NCBI RefSeq assembly: GCF_014637725.1
Contig: NZ_BMFC01000005.1
Location: forward strand, 1-64,000
DNA length: 64,000 nt
Direction: 5' to 3'
From: Marivita lacus
Lineage (GTDB): Bacteria > Pseudomonadota > Alphaproteobacteria > Rhodobacterales > Rhodobacteraceae
This document shows positions 62,498 to 64,000 of the stretch, in pieces. Numbering within the stretch: position 1 is the stretch's first letter; each line of letters begins with the position of its first letter. A program made the position numbers and the translations under genes. Under the pieces are notes generated by a model that did no database searches, was not told where the DNA came from, and worked only from the letters and a program-made list of their open reading frames with translations.

Positions 62498-63355
62498 TCA
62501 ACCTGCCTTCTGTCGCGCTTCCCGATGCCAGACATACAGGCCTGCCGAAGCGATCACGAGGCTGCCGACGATTGTCCAGAAATCCGGAATCTCGGAGAAA
62601 AAGATCACGCCCCAAAAGGCTGCAAACGCAAGCCCGGCATAGGAATACGGGGCCAGCATCGCGGCTTCGCCGATTGAAAACGCCCGTATCAGCGCAAGCT
62701 GACCTATGGTGCCTGCGACAGCCACGATCACCATCAGTGCAACATCCGTTGCATTTGGGGTCTGCCATTGAAACGGCACGAGAATGCTCAGCAACACGGT
62801 GCCAACGAACCCGGTGTAGAAGAGCGATGTCCAGACATCCTCATCCGCACCGACGCGACGGGTGAGCAAGGCATAGGCCGAATAGCAGACGGCAGCGCCA
62901 AGCGGGAAAAGCGCCGCCGCACTGAAAACGTCGCTGCCGGGCCGAATGATGATCAGAGCCCCGATCATCGCTGCGACAATGCCGGCAACCCGCCGCACCC
63001 CAAGTTTTTCGCCAAGAAACAGCGCAGCACCCAGAGTGACGAGCATGGGATTCGTGGACATCAAGGCGGCTGCATCCGACAGCGGGATCAAGCTCAGGCC
63101 GGTAAAGAAACATGCCGTTGCGCTCATCAGCAGAATGGAGCGCAGGAACTGGAAGCCCGGGTATTTCGTGCGCACCACGGTTGTGAGCCTTGGCAGCACC
63201 AGCACGAACACCAGAAGCATCTGCCCGGCATATCTCGCCCACAATGCGGGAAGCACCCCGACGTTCGGAGCCAGCGCCTTGACCGTCGCGTCCATGATCG
63301 AAAAGCAGAAGATCGCGGTGATCATGAGAAGGATGGCACGGTTTTGTTCTGTCAT
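62498..63355 (-). CDS. EamA-family (DMT superfamily) transporter
   Basis: The 285-residue protein has ten predicted membrane helices in two EamA repeats (MITAIFCFSIMDATVKAL at the start of the first, FPLGAAVCYSAYALLTRRVG at the second). Substrates range from amino acids to metabolites and cannot be deduced. The ATG at 63355 is chosen over a TTG at 63367. It converges with pheA, 10 bp apart. Confidence 0.85.
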   Translation of the reverse strand: MTEQNRAILLMITAIFCFSIMDATVKALAPNVGVLPALWARYAGQMLLVFVLVLPRLTTVVRTKYPGFQFLRSILLMSATACFFTGLSLIPLSDAAALMSTNPMLVTLGAALFLGEKLGVRRVAGIVAAMIGALIIIRPGSDVFSAAALFPLGAAVCYSAYALLTRRVGADEDVWTSLFYTGFVGTVLLSILVPFQWQTPNATDVALMVIVAVAGTIGQLALIRAFSIGEAAMLAPYSYAGLAFAAFWGVIFFSEIPDFWTIVGSLVIASAGLYVWHREARQKAG

Positions 63356-63507
63356 GCTGCGCTTCAATTTAATCCAATGCGAAGCATGTCACTCTGCGCC
63401 TGTCCGGATTGCCAAGGATCGTTTCGCTTAGCACATACAGGCTTGCACACAAGCTCGGGCGCGTGAAGCAGGTGATAACACTGCCCGTGGCTTCACCAAT
63501 TCTTGAC

Positions 63508-63547
63508 GGTTTGCAAACTTTGACGCGCCATTAACCGGGTTTGCAAA
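63508..63547. repeat. Direct repeat GGTTTGCAAA (two copies, 30 bp apart)
   Basis: GGTTTGCAAA occurs at 63508-63517 and again at 63538-63547, exactly 30 bp apart, in the gap between the EamA gene and ogt. The spacing equals three helical turns, so a protein could bind both copies on one face. No known motif is recognised. Confidence 0.45.
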
Positions 63548-63550
63548 GTC

Positions 63551-63586
63551 AGGTCCGGATCGGACCTATTGTTTCGCCGCGAAACA
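63551..63586. promoter_or_regulatory. Two adjacent hairpins just downstream of ogt
   Basis: AGGTCCG pairs with CGGACCT (63551-63557 with 63561-63567), and TGTTTCGC with GCGAAACA (63570-63577 with 63579-63586, one-base centre). They lie just after the ogt stop on the minus strand. The T-tract after them is weak, so termination is possible but unproven. Confidence 0.45.
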
Positions 63587-63587
63587 T

Positions 63588-64000
63588 TCAGATCAACAAC
63601 CCAGCTGCCCCCTCGAGCCGCAGCAGCGCCACCTTGGTCTCGATCCCGCCATCGCCGGAATAGCCACCCAGCCCGTTTGACCCAAGCACCCGGTGGCAGG
63701 GGATCAGGATCGGGAGCGGGTTGCCCCCGCAGGCCTGCCCGATCGCCTGCGCCGTAACGCCCAGCACTGTTGCAAGATCGCCATAGGTCCGGGTCTCGCC
63801 AAACGGAATGGCCGACATCGCGGCGCAGACGGTGCGCTGAAAGTTGGAGCAGGTCAGCCGGATCGGCACCGTGAAATCCTGCCGCGTCCCGGCGAAATAT
63901 TCCGACAGTTGCACCGCCGCCTGCCGCAGAACCGGCGTGCCATCCTGCCGCCCGTCCCGCCATTTCAGCGCAGTCACCCCCACAGCATCCGACACAAGCG
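63588..64000 (-). CDS. ogt: Methylated-DNA--protein-cysteine methyltransferase (partial, C-terminal part)
   Basis: The enzyme removes O6-methyl groups from guanine by transfer to its own cysteine. The visible 137 codons include the helix-turn-helix RTVCAAMSAIPFGETRTYGDL, the active-site PCHRV (Cys in ILIPCHRVLGSNG) and the C-terminal GGYSGDGGIETKVALLRLEG. The frame is open to the right edge, and the usual N-terminal strands (about 20-30 residues) are missing, so the start lies outside the window. A GTG at 63995 is in frame but unlikely to be the start. Confidence 0.9.
   Translation of the reverse strand, partial: LVSDAVGVTALKWRDGRQDGTPVLRQAAVQLSEYFAGTRQDFTVPIRLTCSNFQRTVCAAMSAIPFGETRTYGDLATVLGVTAQAIGQACGGNPLPILIPCHRVLGSNGLGGYSGDGGIETKVALLRLEGAAGLLI

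Overview
The window is chromosomal DNA from a GC-rich alphaproteobacterium, most likely a marine member of the Rhodobacteraceae (Roseobacter group). The evidence is the gene content: petP/petR regulators next to ilvE, an FnrL-type regulator beside hemN, ccoNOQP with ccoGHIS, a Yej peptide importer, a TIGR02300 protein and a polyamine-type ABC operon. I see no rRNA, CRISPR array, insertion sequence, prophage or integration signature. Genes are densely packed, with many 1-4 bp ATGA/TGATG overlaps.

Layout. 1-967: minus-strand end of a capsule-export locus (partial KpsE-like, KpsT). 968-1520: no gene. 1521-7254: spermidine/putrescine-type ABC operon with a DUF1330 gene inside it. 7345-13631: ilvE, then petP-petR-histone deacetylase-xseB-ispA-dxs. 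13628-18055: exoD, a sugar-epimerase-like protein, class II aldolase, VOC protein and AMP nucleosidase. 18241-25218: HU, then the minus-strand usp-mnhABCDEFG sodium/proton antiporter operon, diverging from an OxyR-like LysR gene. 26340-28279: tRNA-Ala, a TIGR02300 protein, an M48-type peptidase and a GntR regulator. 28295-38430: a second universal stress protein diverging from ccoNOQP, a small gene plus a GcvA-like regulator, then ccoGHIS. 38441-46070: D-alanyl-D-alanine carboxypeptidase, HAD hydrolase, clpS, RsmC-like methyltransferase, SDR, hemF, rluE, tadA and rluB. 46124-52762: an eight-gene plus-strand cluster of membrane, TelA, XpaC, SPFH and zinc-ribbon proteins. 52766-54927: fnrL and hemN. 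54924-60824: yejABEF. 61010-64000: membrane cytochrome c, pheA, an EamA exporter and a partial ogt.

The strongest theme is low-oxygen respiration. FNR boxes lie before ccoN, before ccoG and between fnrL and hemN, so FnrL probably coordinates the high-affinity oxidase, its assembly proteins and anaerobic haem synthesis. hemF supplies the oxygen-dependent version of the same haem step. petR, cytochrome bc1 regulation by homology, and the membrane cytochrome c fit the same electron-transport picture.

The best candidate for an undescribed system is the 46124-52762 cluster. It combines two XpaC-like paralogues with identical internal spacing, TelA, a DUF2927 lipoprotein, an SPFH protein fused to a GYF-like domain, a double zinc-ribbon membrane protein and two tiny membrane proteins. 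A second good candidate is the OxyR-like regulator that has lost both redox cysteines but has an ATAG-N7-CTAT site between it and the usp-mnh operon. All functions here are inferred by reading motifs; no database search was run.
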